A stretch of 64,000 nt of DNA, taken from Nepenthes gracilis (lineage: Eukaryota; Streptophyta; Magnoliopsida; Caryophyllales; Nepenthaceae). The notes beneath the pieces were generated by a model. That model worked only from the letters and a program-made list of their open reading frames with translations. It was not told the origin of the DNA and did no database searches. The stretch spans positions 20,064,037-20,128,036 of the forward strand of contig BSYO01000004.1 in NCBI GenBank assembly GCA_033239525.1, given 5' to 3'. This document shows positions 11,776 to 24,100 of the stretch, in pieces. Position numbers and translations under genes: made by a program. Within the stretch, counting starts at the first letter, position 1. The number at the start of each line of letters is the position of its first letter.

Positions 11776-12752
11776 AAAATGATAGGGATCATAAAATATA
11801 TTTTTACAAAAATAATATATAAAATTATTGCATTTTAATTTCTTATTTATCATCTCATATATATATATATATACATGACTTATTAATTAGGTGGTTTTTT
11901 TTTCTTTTTCTATTTTGTTTTTTCTTGAGAGAGATTTTGGCACTTTTGAGCACTGCTATAAAGCTTGATGGCAATCCAAGCCAACTTTATTTTTAATCTA
12001 TCTATTTTCCCTTTTTGAAAAGATAGTTTTATTTAAGATTTATTTAGACCTATTTTAAAGAAAAAAATAAAAATATATATAAATTTTTATATTTAGATTT
12101 TATAAAAAAATTATAAGCAGAAATACGATAAAAATATCTATTAAAATATTTACATTTAATAAAAATAATTTTTTTCTTTTCTTTTTTACTTTTTTTTATT
12201 AATTTTCTTTTATTTGAATTTTGCTAAATCTAAATAGACCTTTAAAATTTTCATACTATTTTTCATTCTCTCTTTATTTTTTTTTATCATTTTTTGCTAA
12301 TTAAGTATAATTATAGCTCCATCAATCTTAAAAGGGATTAATTAATTAATGATTAGGCGAATATCAAACATAGATGGACATTGAGAGTAACCGGCATTAG
12401 ATATGTTCAGGTGCTACTTGTTTAACGGGGTCGTTGAATAAGTATATAGCTTATTATCTGTTGCACGTCAATCAATTTAATACGTTGGCCTCAACATTGG
12501 AGGGACCAGGCTTATAATTTTAACATGTCATCGACGGTCCGAGGGATGAGAAAAATAATATATAAATTAAATAATCACTTCCATATAAAAGCATGGCTCC
12601 AAAGTCATAAATCTCAGACCTGCCATTTGCTTTATTTAGGCATCAAGACGTGCCATGCCCAACAAATAACAGTCGCTTTTTCCATATTTATTGAGTTTTA
12701 AAGTCGAACCGACTTATTTTGAACTTCTATTCAATTTGAAAAAGGCATTATT

Positions 12753-13819
12753 TATTGGGATTAATGGGTAAGCCTATAATAAGTAGGCCCAATAAGAAAA
12801 ATGATCCAAAATTTAAAAAAGTTCAGATACGCGTTTGGACGGTCAACGCTAGCGTTGGCGTATGGCCAACTGGCGGTGTCTTTCCTCAGGCGGTTAATAT
12901 TTACATTGGCCGAAAAATGAATGTAATAAGAAACTGAAAAGGTAAAAACTTATATGGGGCGAGGCTTTGATAGATGTTTTTTAAACATGACAAATGTGAT
13001 CCCTTATCCTGATTTTGCGCCTTCATTGAAACCAATCTCAACTAAAGAAAGTAGCAACAGATTCGACGTCCTTCCCATAAGGAAGGCACTAGATTCTCTC
13101 TTCCAACTTACAATGGACTCCAACGGTAACACAAGTACTAAAGGAAGACAAATAACCTGGAGAACCGTTACCCACTCAGAAAGGAAACAATTCGAACAGA
13201 ATGCACCAGTCAAGCCTTCTTGCTTAAGGAAGGCCGCCCAACATGATGCAAGGATCGCGCCTTCTTGGCCAAAGGATGTCGCCCTGCCCACCATCTATAT
13301 AGCCCTACAGAGTCTCTAATGTGAGGGGACACGAACAAAAGCCAACAAAGAACCACGATGGAGAAATCCTTGAGCATACTAATACTCATCCCTAAGCACG
13401 TAATCGCTTACTACAATAATCCCACTTCAAGCCTTCAGATTCAAGAGATTTCACCCACTCGCCGAGCTTCGTCCTTTTAAACTTCCACACTTACAGGACT
13501 TAACTTCCTGCTTGTTCCCCGTGAACACTGAGTCAGAAAACTGTGCTCTTGAAGAGTCATAAGAATATCTCTTACATCTAAAAGCGAACACTCCTTCCTA
13601 CCTCAATCTCACTCTCTATCATTTTTAGTTACATTCTTATAATTCGAAGGCTTATTACTGACTTAAGCGTCGGAGTGTCTTCGGTGGGACAACATTCTGC
13701 CGACACCTAACCCCTTGTTTGTTATAATAGTGTGTAGGGTCCAGACTCGGTGAACGGAATCGGATCCAAATGATCAAGTAAATCCAAATCTGTTCGAAGT
13801 CGGATCTAGGTACGCATCA
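12753..13819 (+). repeat. LTR 1 (left LTR of the Tat/Ogre-like gypsy complex)
   Basis: This matches two further copies at 18278-19263 and 27592-28498, especially over the second half, where all three share a run into TACGCATCA or a close variant. The right end is CA at 13818-13819, directly followed by a primer-binding-site-like TGGCGCCGTCTGTGG. The left end is approximate; it aligns with the TG-initiated TGTTGGG of LTR 3 but reads TATTGGG here. No target-site duplication was recognised with LTR 3. Confidence 0.75.
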
Positions 13820-13820
13820 T

Positions 13821-13835
13821 TGGCGCCGTCTGTGG
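13821..13835 (+). other. Primer binding site of gypsy copy 1
   Basis: TGGCGCCGTCTGTGG begins two bases after the LTR ends. TGGCGCCGT complements the 3' end of tRNA-Asp-type primers used by several plant gypsy lineages. This fixes the orientation of the element as plus. Confidence 0.75.
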
Positions 13836-13900
13836 AAAATGCTTACAAAGAGCCAGCTACGTTTTTCAGAAGCACTTTACAACCAATACCCTCAATTAAA

Positions 13901-15640
13901 ATGGTAAACACAATGGCACAAACAAGCAAGCCAGCCAGAGATGTGGCCTCACCAGACCAAGACCACACCACTGGTGCCGTGGTCACTAGGGTAGCTGGTG
14001 GAATTCCAACGCTTTTCTTTCAAAACCTAGTAGAGCATATGCTAAACACTAACAGGATACTTCAGATACTTTGCTCACACCAAGAGCAAGCGCAGTTGGG
14101 GGTTGCACCGGTGGAGGCCCCCTCACCGGCATCCAGACGAGGAGGTCGTCGAAGGAAAGTCTCGACGGCGGCCGAAAGCTGTGACGTTCAAAGACAGAGT
14201 CCTCACATTCTCAAAGCTATCTAAGGCGTAAGGAGCAAGGAATCATCACTACCCCGAGGAAAGTTCCAGAACGAAGGAACCCCAAATACTCATGCGTAAA
14301 ATCTAGACCACAAGCTCAGGAGGAAGCCTCCCAGGCCGTTAGATCTACCAGTGATTGTAGCCGCCCGGCTACTGGACAAACCAGAGAAAGAACAGAATTG
14401 AGGACATATTTCAACTCCAAAAGATCTGGTAATATCATTCAAGTAGACCTGAGGCTAGAGAAGATTTGGAACCGTGTCTTCAAAGACGATGAGCACGCAG
14501 CCAATATCGACAGGTCTCCCTTCACAGCGGAGATCTTAAACCGTCCCATGCCATGCCGGCAAAATTTAAAATGCCAGCCATTGACTCGTATGATGGGAGT
14601 GCTGATCCCGTTGATCATCTTGCCCAATTCCATACCCATCTGGGTCTACAGGGGTCGGAGGACGCAGCCATATGCCGCTGCTTCCCGCTCTCCTTAAAAG
14701 GAGACGTACGCATCTGGTTCCATCATCTCCTCTCAGACTCGGTCCGAAATATTCATGAGCTTATAGATCTCTTTTTGTCACAGTATGCCTCCAACCGCAG
14801 GGAGAAAAAGCAGCCTTGACATCTGTCACACATCAAGCAGAAGCATGGGAGAACCCGCAAAAATTCCTAGATCGCTCGTGGTAGAAGCTAGGAGGATCCC
14901 CCAACTCACGGAAGAAATGAAACTAGGCAGTTTCATCTCGGCGCTGGCGCATGGAGACTTCTTCAAGCACTTGGCACATAAGAACCCGCAGACATTTTGA
15001 GAAGCAGAATCTATTACTAGGGCCTACACGGCAGCGAATGAGGCAAACGAGGCTAAACGTCCCGATTAGACCAAACAGCCTCGTTCTTTCCCAACTAAAG
15101 GAAAGAGGAAACACAACGGTGGCGATCACTCCCACGGAAAGCACCATAGGATTGAACCACTAGAGCGCAAGGACTACGGGCCCATTAGCCTAACGCCCTT
15201 GATTGATACGTGTTCGAACGTCCTCATGCAGATTCCATGGAAAAAAGTTCCTTAAGTGGCCAAAATCACTTAAGAAGGCGGAGGGAGAAAATCCGTCCAA
15301 GTATTGCGATTTTCATTGATCTTCCGAACACTCCATAGAGGACTACAAGATCTTCTAGCGGGAGATTGAAGAGCTGATCAGAAGGGGCCATCTCACCAGG
15401 TTTGTTAAGAGCCCTAGTCATAACTCTTGCACTACGGGTAGAGAAGGATCGGGGTCTTCCCCTCTACAAAATCGGGTTGCGGCAAAAGTGGTCAGCAAGA
15501 TCACCACCCAGCCGATCAAGAATCCGGCTGACAACAAGGAGCAGCAAATTGGGAGGAAGAAATGACACACTATTGGCACCGTTATTAGTTTTAGTGACAG
15601 CGACCTGGCACATGTAGTTTCCCCCCATGCAAACCCCTTG
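13901..15640 (+). pseudogene. Gypsy gag, copy 1
   Basis: The first ATG after the primer site (13901) opens a frame to 14224. The core retrotransposon gag domain is at 14553-14819 (FKMPAIDSYDGSADPVDHL, then GDVRIWFHHL and IDLFLSQYAS) and continues through a shift with ALAHGDFFKHLA (about 14940-14980). This is the capsid-type gag typical of plant Tat-lineage gypsy elements. Several frameshifts and stops break it. A zinc-knuckle stretch could not be placed with confidence in the degraded C-terminal part. Confidence 0.8.
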
Positions 15641-15788
15641 TTGTATCTACACTCGTTTCCAACGGTAGCGTCGACTACCAGCTGAAATGAGTATTCGTTG
15701 ACAATAGAAGTTCTCACGATTTGCTCTATCTCGTTGCATTTTTTAAATTTGGTTTAAAAAGGGTCAATTAAAACCAGCCCAAGGCCCG

Positions 15789-16130
15789 TTGTACGGCCTT
15801 GACAATGGGCCGGTGCCCATCCAAGGGACGATCAGATTAGAAGTCACCATAGGGACATACCTGAAAATGGCAAGTCATATACTTACCTTCTTCGTAGTCG
15901 ACTTGTCCTCTGTATACAACACTATACTGGGCCAGTCATGCCTAACAACGTTCGGGGCTGTCACTTCAATACCACACCTTAAAATGAAATTTCCAACGCT
16001 ATACGATGTGGGCGAAGTGCTGGGCGACCAAGTCACCGGGCGGACATGCTACATGTCCCAAATTACTCCTAACGACAACACCAGAGTGGTGGGAGAACTT
16101 GACCATCGAGATGAAACGACCTTACAGTAG
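15789..16130 (+). pseudogene. Gypsy protease region, copy 1
   Basis: A 113-residue frame holds the retropepsin-like C-terminal half: FFVVDLSSVYNTILGQ corresponds to the FLVVD..SAYNAILGRP block of plant gypsy proteases, followed by IPHLKMKFPTLYDVGEV. Just upstream, the segment that normally carries the active-site DxG triad is broken. In the family this enzyme processes the gag-pol polyprotein. Copy 2 has the same block at about 21229-21400. Confidence 0.8.
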
Positions 16131-16399
16131 GCACAGTCCGGTGAGGCAACCGACCTAATCCCACTGAATTTGGATGATCCAGAAAAGTGCGTACGGATCT
16201 GCGGCTCACTCACCTATGCATTGCGCAACGAGCTGATCACGTTCCTGTGACGAAACACTGACATTTTTGCATGGACTCCTGCTGACTTGCCTGAGATTCC
16301 CGCCCGGCTAATTGTCCACAAACTGAATCTCAACCCGGACCAAAAGCCTGTTAGGTAGAAGCGGAGAAATCACTCGCTAAAAAAGTTGGTCGCTATTCA

Positions 16400-17160
16400 G
16401 GAGAAAGTAAAAAAAAATGTTGGATGCCGAATTCATCAGAGAAGTCCAATGCCCCAATTGGCTCTCCCACGTAGTCCTGGTAAAGAAGAGTAGCAGGAAG
16501 TGGCGAATGTGTGTTGATTTCACCGACATTAACAAGGCCTACCAAAAAGACAGTTTTCCTTTACTCAGGATTGACCTGCTGGTGGACTCTACGTACGGAC
16601 ATGTGCTGTTGAGCTTCATGGGTGCCTATGCGGGCTATAACCAAATTCGGATGAGTCTAGAGGACGAAGAGTATACCTCGTTTATGATGGATTAGGGGAC
16701 TTACTACTATAAGGTGATGCCCTTTGGACTGAAGAATGCAGGAGCTACTTATCAACGGCTAGTAAACAAAATATTTGAGAAATAGATCGGCCATAATATG
16801 AAAGTCTATGTTGACGACATGCTCATCAAGAGCATAACCACAGGCGACCATAACTGCGATTTGGCAAAGTCATTTGGGGTGCTCCATGAGCATTAAATGA
16901 AGCTGAATCCAACTAAGTGCGCCTTCGGGGTAGCCTCGAAAAATTCTTGGGTTTCATCATCTTCCAACGAGGGATTGAGTCAAACCCGAAGAAAATCAAG
17001 GCCCTCGCGAACATGGCTCACCCACGAAGCATCAAGGATGTCCGACGACTGACTAGACGATTGGCGGCCTTGTCCCACTTCTTAGCGAAGTCTGGTGACA
17101 AGTATCAGCCATTCTTTAAGGCTCTAAGGGGAATAAAATCAAACGGGTTCTAATAGACGG
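16400..17160 (+). pseudogene. Gypsy reverse transcriptase, copy 1
   Basis: All main RT blocks are visible: KWRMCVDFTDINKA, GAYAGYNQIRM, YKVMPFGLKNAGATYQRLV and the catalytic YVDDMLIKS (YVDD at 16807-16818), then the FLGF and KIKAL tail. The active site is intact, but in-frame stops lie at 16356, 16693, 16783, 16894, 17151 and 17154, and there is a shift near 16920. The stops fall where the family has Gln or Trp, consistent with single transitions. It would prime from the tRNA site near 13821. Confidence 0.9.
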
Positions 17161-17219
17161 CAGATTGTTAGGCGGCCTTTAATAATTTGAAGTAATATCT
17201 AGCTAGCCCGCCGTTACTA

Positions 17220-17520
17220 ACGTCGCCCAAGGTCGGAAAGGAGTTGTACCTCTACTTGGTGGTGTTAGAGGTGTCCCTCAGCTCCGTCCTATTATATCAC
17301 GACTTCGATACCCAACGGTTGATCTACTATGTGAGCAAAATACTGACCGGCCCGGAAACGTGCTACTCGCACACAAAAAAGTTAGCCTTAGCTCTCATAT
17401 TCTCCACACGAAAACTAAAACCTTACTTTCAGGCACCCTGCATCATAATTCTCATCAACCAACTTCTAAAGAGAATTCTCCAGAAACCTGATATTTCTAG
17501 ACGGTTGGTAAAGTAGGCTA
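17220..17520 (+). pseudogene. Gypsy RNase H (first domain), copy 1
   Basis: The segment LYLYLVVLEVSLSSVLL, LIYYVSKILTG, TCYSHTKKLALALI is the RT-connected RNase H of Ty3/gypsy pol. It degrades the RNA strand during reverse transcription in the family. A TAG at 17514 ends the frame where copy 2 reads Trp. Confidence 0.85.
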
Positions 17521-17639
17521 TCGAATTGGGCGAGTACAACATCGAGTTGCGGCCCAGGCCAGCTATAAAGGCATAGACTCTGGTTGACTTCATTGTCGAG
17601 ACTACAACCCCAATTCTCGAAGAGCAGCCACCAGAGAAC

Positions 17640-18060
17640 GCGGAACAGCACATGGAAGCTCCAGAATGGGTACTCCATGTAGGCGGATCATCTACAGACA
17701 CAGGCAGTGGAGGTGGGGTAGTCCTCCCGACCCTGACCGGTTTGAGGTGAAATACTCCCTTAGACTCGACTTCCCAACTACCAATAACGTTGTCGAATAC
17801 AAAACCCTGGTAGCCATGTTAAGGTTAGTAAGAGAGTGCTCAGCCAAATGACTGGCTATTTACAACGACTCATTGTCGTCAACCGAGGTTAATGGGAGTT
17901 TGAGGTGAAAGACCACATACGGCCAAGTACTTGACCAAGGCAAGGAGGCCACCCGCAGCTTCGATAAGCTAACCCTGGTCCATGTTTCCAGAACTGAAAA
18001 CTGGAGGGCCGATCAGCTGGCCAGAGTTACGGCGGCCAAAAATTTAGAATAGTACTCGAG
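17640..18060 (+). pseudogene. Second RNase H-like domain (aRNH), copy 1
   Basis: A second RNase H-like domain follows: WVLHVGGSSTDTGSGGGVV (family form WxLxVDGSS...GSGAG), LRLDFPTTNNVVEYKTL, then LTKAREATRSFDKLTLVHV and RTENWRADQLARVTA. Two RNase H domains in one pol are the signature of the plant Tat/Ogre/Retand group. The first active-site Asp of the domain reads Gly. Stops and shifts are present. The contig ends just after YLTDEIL, where the integrase N-terminus would follow. Confidence 0.82.
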
Positions 18061-18177
18061 GAATATGAAGGGGAGGTCTGAATGCTCGATATAGAGAAAT
18101 AGGAGGCAAATGCAGATCTCGAGATGAAAAGCGGATGACATTCTACAGAGATATCTAACGGATGAAATATTGCGAGA

Positions 18178-18277
18178 NNNNNNNNNNNNNNNNNNNNNNN
18201 NNNNNNNNNNNNNNNNNNNNNNNNNNNNNNNNNNNNNNNNNNNNNNNNNNNNNNNNNNNNNNNNNNNNNNNNNNNNN
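18178..18277. other. Assembly gap 1 (100 N)
   Basis: A run of exactly 100 N, the usual placeholder for a gap of unknown size. The left side stops inside pol just before integrase; the right side starts inside an LTR of the same family, so the true intervening sequence probably includes at least integrase and a 3' region. Confidence 0.99.
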
Positions 18278-19263
18278 GAAAAATGATCCAAAATTTAAAA
18301 AAGAGATTGAGATACGCGTTTGGACGGTCAACGCTAAGCGTTGGCGTGTAAGCCAACTAAGGCGGCCAACATATACCGAGGCGATCGATATTGTTGGTAA
18401 GCGGCTATGACAAACCGAAAAAAGGTAAAAACATATGGGTCGAGGCGTTTGATAGATGTTTAGTCATGACAAGCGGCGATCACTTTTCGCGATTTTGCGC
18501 GCCGCCAGAGCCAATCTCCAACTAGAAGTAGCAGCCAGTTCGCGCCCTTCTATGAGGAAGGCGCGGATCTCTCTTCCTACTTACAATGGACTCTAACGGT
18601 AACACAAAGTACAAGGAAGACAATAGCACGGAGGAGCATTTCGGAAAAGAAAACAATCCCAGCGAGAATGCACCGAGTCAAGCCTTCTTGCTTAAGGAAG
18701 GCCGTCGACGCTGATGCGAGGATCGCGCCTTTTGGCGAAGGATGTCGCCCTGCCCACCATCTATAACCCTACATAGTCTCTCTAATGCGAGGACACGGAG
18801 CAAAAACGACAAAGAACCACGATGGAGAAATCACAGGCATACTAATATTCATCCTCGCCAGCAGTAACTTCTTGCAATAATCCCCGCTTGAAGCCTTGAT
18901 TCAGAATTTCACCCACTCCACAGAGCTTCGTCATTTTAAACTTCGCGGCACTACGGGCTTAGCTTAGAAACTTGTTTCCCGTGAACACTAAATTCGGGAA
19001 GCTAGCATCTCGAAGAGTCGTAAGAATATCTACATCTAAAAATGAACCTCCTTCCTACCTCGATCTCCCTCTCTATCATTTTTAGTTACATTCTTATAAT
19101 TGAAGGCTTATTATTGTGGCGTCAGTGTCTTGATTGGGACAACATTATGCGTCACGACCTCTTGTTTATTATAATGGTGTATAGGGTCAGGACTGGTGAC
19201 GAGGAATCGGATCTGAATGATTAAATAAACCCCAATCATTCGAAATCGGATCAGGTACGTCGT
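18278..19263 (+). repeat. LTR 2 (5'-truncated by gap 1)
   Basis: The copy starts at the gap about 40 bases into the LTR by alignment with LTR 1 (shared AAAAATGATCCAAAATTTAA) and runs to a degenerate end near 19263 (GGTACGTCGTTAGCG versus GGTACGCATCATTGGCG in LTR 1). It shows many one- to three-base indels against LTR 1. The primer site after it is damaged. Confidence 0.8.
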
Positions 19264-19333
19264 TAGCGTGATCGTGGAAAATGCTTCTGAAGCATTCGTT
19301 TCCCGAAGCCCTTTGTAGATACCCTCGGTCAAA

Positions 19334-20960
19334 ATGGTAAACACAATGGCACAAACAAGCAGGCGGCCCAGTGTGGCTCACCCCGGACCCGGGACACGCT
19401 TGTTGGTGCCATGGTCACTAAAGTAGCCGGTAGAATTCAGCGCTTTTCTTTCAAAGAGCATGGTGACCATATGCTAAACACTAACGAGGATACTTGAGAT
19501 GCACTTTATACACGAGCAAGCAGTGAGAGGTTGCAGGCGGAAGCCCCTCGCTAGCATCCGGAGCGAGGCCGGAGAAAGTCGACCGTGGCTGAAGGCTGTG
19601 ACCAGGTCGGCCAGGGTTCTCACATGCTCAATTTGTCTAAGGGCGTAGGAGCGGGAATCATCATTACCCAGGAAAGTTGAGCAGATGAAACCCAATTACT
19701 CGCGCGTAGAATCTAGACCCCAGAGCTGGAGGAAGCCTCCCGAGACAGTTGAATCTGAGTGATTGTACATGCCTTGGTATTAGACAAACCCGGAAAGCGG
19801 AATTAAGGACATATTTGACTCCAAAAGATCTAGTAATATCATTGACGGATCAGAAATTTAGAAGATTTGGAACCTTGTCTTCAAAAGGAAAGCGTTAGTC
19901 ACCCAGGCTGATATCTGATAGTCTCCCTTCACATTGGAGATCTTGGCATTCTATCATTAAGCCAAAATTTAAAATACCTGACCATTATTTCGTATGATAA
20001 GTGATCCAGATTGATGTCTGCCCACTTCCAGTACCCATCACGGGTCTATAGGGATTTGGAGGCCTTGATCTATCATTGCTTCCGCTCACCTTAAGGAGAC
20101 GTGCGCATGGTTCCATCATCTCCTCTCGGTTTCAATCAAAATATTCGGGGCTTACAGATCTCTTCTTGCACGTGTACCTCCCGGCCACGAGGGGAGGAAA
20201 AAGTAGCCTTGGCATCTATCACACATCAAGCGGCTTGTAGGAGAACCCGCGGGGTGGATCGCCCGTGGTAGAAGCTGGGAGGATGTGACTCACGGAGGAA
20301 ATGAAACTAGGCGGTTTCATCTACATTGGGGCGTAGAGACTTCTTGAAGCACTTGGCACATAAGAATCCGCGAGAAATTTTGAGAAGCGAGAATCTATCA
20401 GGGCCTACGCGCGTGAGGGAGGCAGCAGAGAACTCAGCGTCCGTTAGACGGAAACTGACCTCGTTCTTTTAGCCCCGAAGAAAGAAGGAAACACAGCGGT
20501 GGTGATCACTCGTGCAGAAACCACCTCGAGTTGAACCACCGGGTAAGGACTACGGGCCCATTAGCCTAACGCCCTTAGTGTCCGCGTTAAACGTCCCCAT
20601 GCGAGATCCATGGGAAAAGTTCTTTAAGTGGCGAAACCACTTAAGAGGCGGAGGAGAAAATCCGTCCAAATGCCGATTTTCATTGATCTTCAGAACCTCC
20701 TGAGATGACTACAAGACCTTCGGTAGAGAGTTGAAGAAGTGATCGAAGAGACCATCTCACGGGTTTGTTAAGGCCCTAGTCATAACTCTGGCAGCTACGG
20801 GTAGAGAGAATTGGGGTCTTCCCTACGAAATCGCGGGTTCGCGGCAAAAGTGGTCGACATGATCACCACCCGGTACGTCGAAGAATCAGAGGCGACGAGA
20901 AGCGGCCAATGGGGAGGAAGGAAATGACACCTCACGACACCGTTAGTAGTTTTATTGGCG
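19334..20960 (+). pseudogene. Gypsy gag, copy 2
   Basis: It opens with the same ATG context as copy 1 (MVNTMAQTS) and follows copy 1 base by base with very frequent small insertions and deletions, so no long frame survives. The gag core (around 19970-20200) is recognisable only at DNA level. Spacing to the LTR is like copy 1. Confidence 0.75.
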
Positions 20961-21129
20961 TGACACAGCGCATGCGATTTCCCAGGCTGACCTTATTGTA
21001 TCTCTTTTCGTTTCCAAGCGGTAAGCGTCGACTGGTGAAATGAGTATTCGTTGACAATAAGTTCACGATTTGCTCTATCTCGTTGCATTTTTTAAATTTG
21101 GTTTAAAGGGTCGATTAAAAACCAGTAGA

Positions 21130-24100
21130 AGGCCCGTTTATGCAGCCTTGACAATGAAGCGGTGCCCATCGAGGACGATCTTGATTAAGAAGTCACCACA
21201 AGGACATGCAGAAAGCAGCCAAAGTCATATACTTACCTTCTTGGTAGTCGACTTGCCCTCTGTATACAATATTATACTGGGCTGGTCAGCGCCTAACAAC
21301 GCTTCTGTAATGGGCCACTCAATACCACACCTTAAAATGAAATCTCCAACGCTATACGATGTGGGCGAAGTGTCACGGCACTGTCACCGGGCTGACATGC
21401 TACATGTCCCAAATTACTCCTAACGACATAACACCTGCAGTGGTGGGAGAATCACTCATCGAGATGAAAACGCATCTACAAAGAAAGGCATCCGATGAGG
21501 CAACCACCTAATCCCACTAAATTTGGAGGATCCAAAGTGCGACGGATCGCGGCTCACTCACCTATGCACTCGCGCAACGAGCCGATCACGCTCTGATGAA
21601 ACACTCCGACTTTTTTCGCATGGACTTCACCGACTTGCTCGGGATTCCAACTGCATCATTCACAAGCTTAGTCTCAACCCGACCAAAAGCCCGTTAGGTA
21701 GAAGCGAGAAATCACCTACACTAAAAAAGTTGGTCGCCATTCGAGAAAGTAAAGAAAATGTTGGATGTCAAATTCATCGAGAAGTCCAATACCCCAATCG
21801 CTCTCCCACGTAGTCTTGTTAGCAAGAGTAGTAGACGTGGCGAATGTCGATCTCACCGACGTTAACAAAGCCTCGCCAAAAAGACAGTTTTTCTTACCAC
21901 AGATGACTCCGTCGGTGGACTCTACGTCTCTGACATGTGTCATTGAAGCTTCATGGGTGCCTAGGCGGCTATAAACTCGTATTCGATGAGTCTGTGAGAC
22001 GAAGAGTATACCTGCTTATGATGGATTAGGGGACTTACTACTATAAGGTGATGCCTCTTTGACCGAAGAACGCAGAGCCACCTATCAACGGCTAGTAAAC
22101 AAAATATTTGAGAAATGACGTCATAATATGGAAGTCTATAAGCCGATTTACATGTCCGCTAAGAGCATAACCACAGCGAATTACAATCGTTGATTTGGCA
22201 AAGTCATCTGGGGGTGCTCCAGCAGCATTAAAATGAAGCTAACTAATCTGCAGCCGCAGCTCAAAATTTCTGGGTTTACTGCCTTCCAACGAGGGATTGA
22301 GTCAAACCCGAAGAAAATCAAGGCCCTCGCGAATACTTCGCTCACTCCACGAAGCATCAAGGATGTCCGACGACCGTACCAGACGATTGGCGGCCTTGTC
22401 CCACTTAGCGGTTTCCCGCGACAAGTATCACCTATTCTTTGAAGGTCATGAATAAAATCACAGTTCCAATAGACGGCAGATTGTCAAAGTGCCTTTAATG
22501 AGTTGAAGCAATATCTAGCTAGTCCATCAAGCACACCCAATGCTCTAAAAGGAGCCGTATCTCTACTTGCGGTGTTAGAGGTGTCCTCGCCTCCGTCCTA
22601 TTACGTCAGACTCCAATACCAACGGGCTGATCTCGCTATGTGAGCAAAAGGCTCACTCGCCCGAGACGTTGCTACTCAAGCGCACGTAAAAGTTAGCCCT
22701 AGCTCATATTCTCCGTACGAACTAAAGCCTTACTGTGCACTTCGCATCATAATTCTCATCGACCAACTTCTAAAGAGAATTCTCCGTAAACCCTCGATAT
22801 TTCTAGACGGTTGGTAAAGTGGGCTATCAAATTGGGCGAGTACGACATATCGAAGCCTCGTCTCTGTGCCATGAGTAAAGGCACAGTTCGCCGACTTCAT
22901 TGTTGAGACTACAACCCCAGCTTCTCAAGAGCAACACTGAGAATCTGAACAAAGACATGGAAGCTCCGCACGGTACTCCATGTAGGCAGATTTCCATTCA
23001 CACACAGGGGAGGCGGGTAGTCCTTGAACACATCGATTGGGCTCGAGGCAGTACTCCTTAGACTCGACTTCCCGACCACCAATAACGTTGCTGAATACGA
23101 AACCTTGATAGCCAGGTTAAGGTTAGTAAGAGAGTGCTCAACCAAACGACTCGCTATTTATAGCGACTGAGCTAATCGTCAACCAGGTTAATGGGGAGTT
23201 TCCAAGACGAAAGCAACTCTGTATATATACAAGTATCAATTAAGGCAAAGGAGGCCACCACAGCCTTCGACAAGCTAACCCTGCCCATGTTTCCGTAATC
23301 GAAAACCTGAGTACTAATACCGCGTAGTTACGGGTGTGCCAAAAAATTTAGAATAGTACTGAGAATATGAAGGAGGTCCAACGGCCTAATAGAGAAAAAA
23401 CAGAGGTGTCTTGCATCTCCGGTATTTGAAACTGATGACACTCTACCGGTAGATATCTAACGGATGAAATATTGCCAATAAGACACAAAGCGAGGCTAGG
23501 TGGATATGAGAACGCCAGCTTGGTACACCATAGTCGACGGATGTTGTATCACTGCGGGCTAATTAACTCCGCACCCAGCGCCAACCTCAAGAGGCCGACT
23601 ACACCTGGGGCGAAGGACCGAGACGGCGATCGTATGTCGGTAGTAAAACCAGCATTCAAGATCAAGGCAAGGCTAACAATATCGCCCTCATGAAAAAGGA
23701 TGCACTCGAGTTTGTAAAAAGGGTAAAGCCGCTAACTTACTAAGAATTTTTCATGCACGGCCATCCGGGCTGAAATAAATCCCTTCAGCGCTGGGGGTCT
23801 TTGCAATAGAGCTGACACTCTGCTGACTTTTTCATTGCAACCGGGTAATGAAAGTTCATCAGCAAGTATTGTCTACTTCATAAAGTAGGTCGAGGTCATC
23901 TCTACCGCCGATCATAGAACACACGTTTTGAGTTCGTCATTAATATCATCAGATGGCATTCCAAAATCATTATAACTCGACAACGGACTGATTCTCGTAA
24001 ACACGCTTCACTATATTGTAATCACCTTGGGATTAGCGTTAGTCCACTTCTATGGGTATACCCTAAGCGAAATAACAAGTAGAGATCACAAACCGAACGC

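Larger units (their letters stand above)
9306..12752. other. Intergenic region between the SHINE-like gene and the gypsy complex
   Basis: Sequence just after the stop is ordinary 3' flank, with the polyadenylation region likely within a few hundred bases. The rest is AT-rich with poly-T runs (around 11086 and 11382) and no coding similarity. A fold-back at 9809-9879 and a GTGG-rich block at 11474-11775 are listed separately. Open frames here are low-complexity shadows. Confidence 0.6.

Noticed and set aside
11424..11792. 122-codon minus-strand and 61-codon plus-strand frames
   Set aside because: Both are composition artefacts of the GTGG-rich repeat: low-complexity His/Pro/Ser or Gly/Trp/Val with no family resemblance.
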